Assembly: GCF_026210795.1 (NCBI RefSeq)
Contig: NC_089442.1
Location: 4,306,501-4,370,500 of the forward strand
Direction: 5' to 3'
From: Rhizophagus irregularis
Taxonomy: Eukaryota; Glomeromycota; Glomeromycetes; Glomerales; Glomeraceae
Length of the DNA: 64,000 nucleotides
The first letter of the stretch is position 1. The number at the start of each line of letters is the position of its first letter. This document shows positions 61,513 through 64,000 of the stretch, piece by piece. The position numbers and the translations under genes were made by a program. The notes beneath the pieces are model-generated. The model made no database searches. It saw only the letters and a list, made by a program, of their open reading frames with translations, and was not told where the DNA came from.

Positions 61513-62883
61513 TTATAAACTAACTCCAAGATTAACAGAACTATTATTTTTACTACCATATATTGAAGATTCATAACTAGGAGGTAAAGAAACATCATCA
61601 AAAGAAATTTCATCCCAAGAAGCAGTTGAAATGATAGAATCATTATCATTTTCACTTTCATAATATAAAGGTAAAATATCATCCTTACATTTACTAGCTA
61701 TGATTGTAATTGGTACTATAAGAGTGAATTTTTTATATTTCAATCGATTATTATTAGTAAAAGTTCTTAAACAAAATAAGAATTTTAAATCATGAGAAAT
61801 TGTGATCGGTTCAGAAGTATAAGTAGGATGAATTGAAAATGAAGAATTTGGTAATCTAAAAGAAATTGTTTCATGATAACATAACTCTTTTGAATTTAAA
61901 GATTCATCTCGGTTTGTTTCATTGTCATTTTGTTGTTGACGTGAATGATTTTTGTCAAATTTAAATATATGAGAACTATAATTATTATTAGAATCTTTAT
62001 CAGTCCATTCTTCAATAAAATCTTGTAATTTAATTCCACAAATTGTAGATTCTTGTACATTTGGTTTTGGTCTTGTCTTCAAATTATAAGAAGCTTTTTC
62101 AACCAAATCAATATGAACATATTGTAAATCATATTTATCCTTGTCTTTTGGTATTAATTTCATTTCAATATTAATACAATCCCCAATAGGAAAAGCTTTT
62201 TTAAGAAATGAAACTTCATATTTACAAACATTTTTCCACTCATTTGAAACGACCTTTCCTTGATTCCATTCATCCAATATCGTTCGTAATATATTAACAT
62301 GTTGTGACTTTCTTATTTTAGTAAATACTCCAGATTTTAAAACTCTTGCTGATAATTTATAAGTTATTCTACCAACATTAGTATTAATCGATTCAGGAAG
62401 TGTACCAGGAAGAAATAATTCAAAAGGATAAGTATGAATTCCTTTTTTTAATATAGTATATCTTGATGAATCCGATTTTTTAGAAGAAAGAGAATGAAAT
62501 AATCTTGATACAAGACTTTTGTTACTATTATTACTATGAATGGATTTATTAGAATTAGAATCACTATCATTATCAATATTTGATGATGATAAATTATTAA
62601 GAAATGTCCAAGTATGAGAAATTACTTCTCGTTCTTCAAAATTATTACTTGAAGCTATTTCACCATCTGCACGTGGAATAAATAATCTAATTTTTCCAAG
62701 AAATGTTAATTCGATTTTTTTGATTTTGGTTGGTTTAGTTAAATTCAAAATTAATTCACCTCTCAAAAAACAACCTAATGAATCTTCAGGAGATCCATGT
62801 AAAATAATTGTTGGTTCAACCAATTTTATATATAACTTATTTCTAGATGTACGTGATAAAATATCATTACTTCCCAAAGACAT
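61513..62883 (-). CDS. Alpha-arrestin with PPxY motif
   Basis: A single-exon 456-aa protein. The N-terminal arrestin fold is seen in LYIKLVEPTIILHGSPED, LRGELILNLTKPTKIKKIEL, then FPFELFLPGTLPESI-type text (YPFELFLPGTLPESINTN) and GRITYKLSARVLKSG. The C-terminal arrestin fold is seen in CKYEVSFLKKAFPIGDCINI, ELCYHETISFRLPNSSFSIH and ISHDLKFLFCLRTF. A Ser/Asn-rich insertion lies near residues 100-130. PPSY at residues 434-437 is a PPxY motif, which in yeast ART proteins recruits the Rsp5/NEDD4 ubiquitin ligase. The likely role is selecting plasma-membrane transporters for ubiquitination and endocytosis; the target is unknown. Confidence 0.87.
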   Translation of the reverse strand: MSLGSNDILSRTSRNKLYIKLVEPTIILHGSPEDSLGCFLRGELILNLTKPTKIKKIELTFLGKIRLFIPRADGEIASSNNFEEREVISHTWTFLNNLSSSNIDNDSDSNSNKSIHSNNSNKSLVSRLFHSLSSKKSDSSRYTILKKGIHTYPFELFLPGTLPESINTNVGRITYKLSARVLKSGVFTKIRKSQHVNILRTILDEWNQGKVVSNEWKNVCKYEVSFLKKAFPIGDCINIEMKLIPKDKDKYDLQYVHIDLVEKASYNLKTRPKPNVQESTICGIKLQDFIEEWTDKDSNNNYSSHIFKFDKNHSRQQQNDNETNRDESLNSKELCYHETISFRLPNSSFSIHPTYTSEPITISHDLKFLFCLRTFTNNNRLKYKKFTLIVPITIIASKCKDDILPLYYESENDNDSIISTASWDEISFDDVSLPPSYESSIYGSKNNSSVNLGVSL

Positions 62884-64000
62884 TTTTTGTTTTTTTTTTG
62901 ATACTGGAAATAATATTTTCTTGATTTTTTATTTAATATTATTATTTCTTTTCTTCTTTGTTTTTAACTAGGATTTTTTTTTAAAAAAAAATATATAAAA
63001 AATTGTGTATACAAAATATGAAACAAAAAAAAAAAAAATCATGCTATTGTGTTATATTTATAATTAAATCACTAACATTGGCGTAGTTAGACAATTATAT
63101 ATTTGTCGTACAAATGTATTTATTGATTGGGTCATGTAAAGTAATTACTTTCTTTGTATGTTTTAATTAACTGGTTAAACATAGTTCTATTTTGGTAGTT
63201 GCCTACCCGGTCTTTTTCATTGAAAAATACGATGCATATTGTTACCTAATTACGAAAATGAGTGAGCTTGTGACACAACTTGGCGTCAATAATTTTTTAT
63301 TGTAATTACCTACTTACTCCGCGGTAATGAAAAAATTTCCGAAAATTCATATTTTTTTGTGGCAATGTAAATATTGTAATTTCACGTTTTTATAACACAA
63401 GGGAAATTTTTTTTTTAAATTTTTTAAATTTTACAAACCTGTTATTTAATAGTACAAATTTAAAAAAAAAAAAGAAAAAAAAGGAAATATAAGCCAAGTT
63501 TTAAAAAAACAAAACAAATAATTATAATAATAATAAATAAATGAGCAATAATGGTTAAAATAAATAAATAAATAAGAAAAAATATATATATACAGTATAT
63601 ATATAAACGAAATTTATAATTATTGGTTCAATTTCTAAGCCATGTTTAATAGTTTTATTTGCTTTTAAAAATAAATCCCTTTTTTTTTTATTTTTTCTTT
63701 CTTTCTTTTCTTTTCTTTTCTTCTTTCTTTCTTCTTTTTTCTTTTTTTTCTTTTTTGAAATAAATAAATAAAAAAAATTAACTAAAAATAAAAATAATAT
63801 TTTTTTTCTTAAAAAAATTAGAGGCGATTTTTTTTTTAGTAATATTATCAAATCTTTTTTTTTTATTTCGATTTATTTCGATATCGATAAAAAAATCATG
63901 ATAACAAAATTTCGAATTCATTTTTTAATTTATAATTTTTTTTTTATATTCTTTCTTATTCAAGAGATTTTTTCAATTGAAGATTCATCTAATCAAGGGT
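62884..64000. other. Upstream spacer at the right edge
   Basis: AT-rich DNA upstream of the arrestin start with an A/T palindrome near 62975 and a polypyrimidine run at 63680-63760. No gene is supported; the frame at 63555-63851 (minus) is a translation of that run. Confidence 0.55.

Noticed and set aside
63555-63851. Lys-rich open frame at the right edge
   Set aside because: It is the translation of a polypyrimidine/polypurine run.

Overview
The window looks like nuclear DNA of an early-diverging fungus, most likely an arbuscular mycorrhizal fungus (Glomeromycotina, Rhizophagus-like). The evidence is extreme AT-richness, long A/T homopolymers, genes with many short GT-AG introns, a MATA-HMG-type HMG-box gene, a BTB gene of a kind expanded in these fungi, and dense, decayed DNA transposons. 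The organism is an inference; nothing here is a species marker.

The left part (1-11.3 kb) is a nest of transposable elements. A degenerate repeated gene on the minus strand (11338 down to about 153) is split by an 8372-bp hAT element (1185-9556). That element has matching terminal inverted repeats and a perfect 8-bp target duplication (CCTTCAAG), and the host reading frame rejoins exactly when it is removed. The same host gene carries a second, 244-bp hAT-type MITE (365-608), again with a perfect 8-bp duplication. The large hAT element holds a decayed BED/hAT transposase (6365-9022), a decayed companion gene of unknown function (1810-4441), a 1.1-kb mariner/pogo-like insert with 147-bp tandem repeats, a hairpin MITE inside the transposase, and three separate arrays built on the palindrome GTGGACAA..TTGTCCAC.

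From 11.3 to 31 kb there are few genes: a seven-helix receptor-like protein (two exons, 505 aa), a small basic low-complexity protein, a 230-290-bp repeat array split by a 3.7-kb decayed DDE-type transposon, and an HMG-box gene at 30943-31524. A gene-poor spacer follows to 38.4 kb.

From 38.4 kb to the right end lie ordinary multi-exon genes. They are an aldo/keto reductase (six exons, 428 aa), a MATH/BTB protein (three exons, 358 aa) divergent from it, a class I SAM methyltransferase (ten exons, about 293 aa), a TMEM163/CDF-like membrane protein with a Cys-Cys repeat tail, a 1563-aa Tea1-like Kelch/coiled-coil protein (eight exons) and an alpha-arrestin with a PPxY motif. All exon joins given were checked by hand for GT-AG borders and continuous phase. 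The genes do not form one pathway. The Kelch polarity protein and the alpha-arrestin are adjacent and convergent, and two divergent pairs (reductase/BTB and methyltransferase/TMEM163-like) may share promoters. I saw no tRNA, rRNA or CRISPR array.
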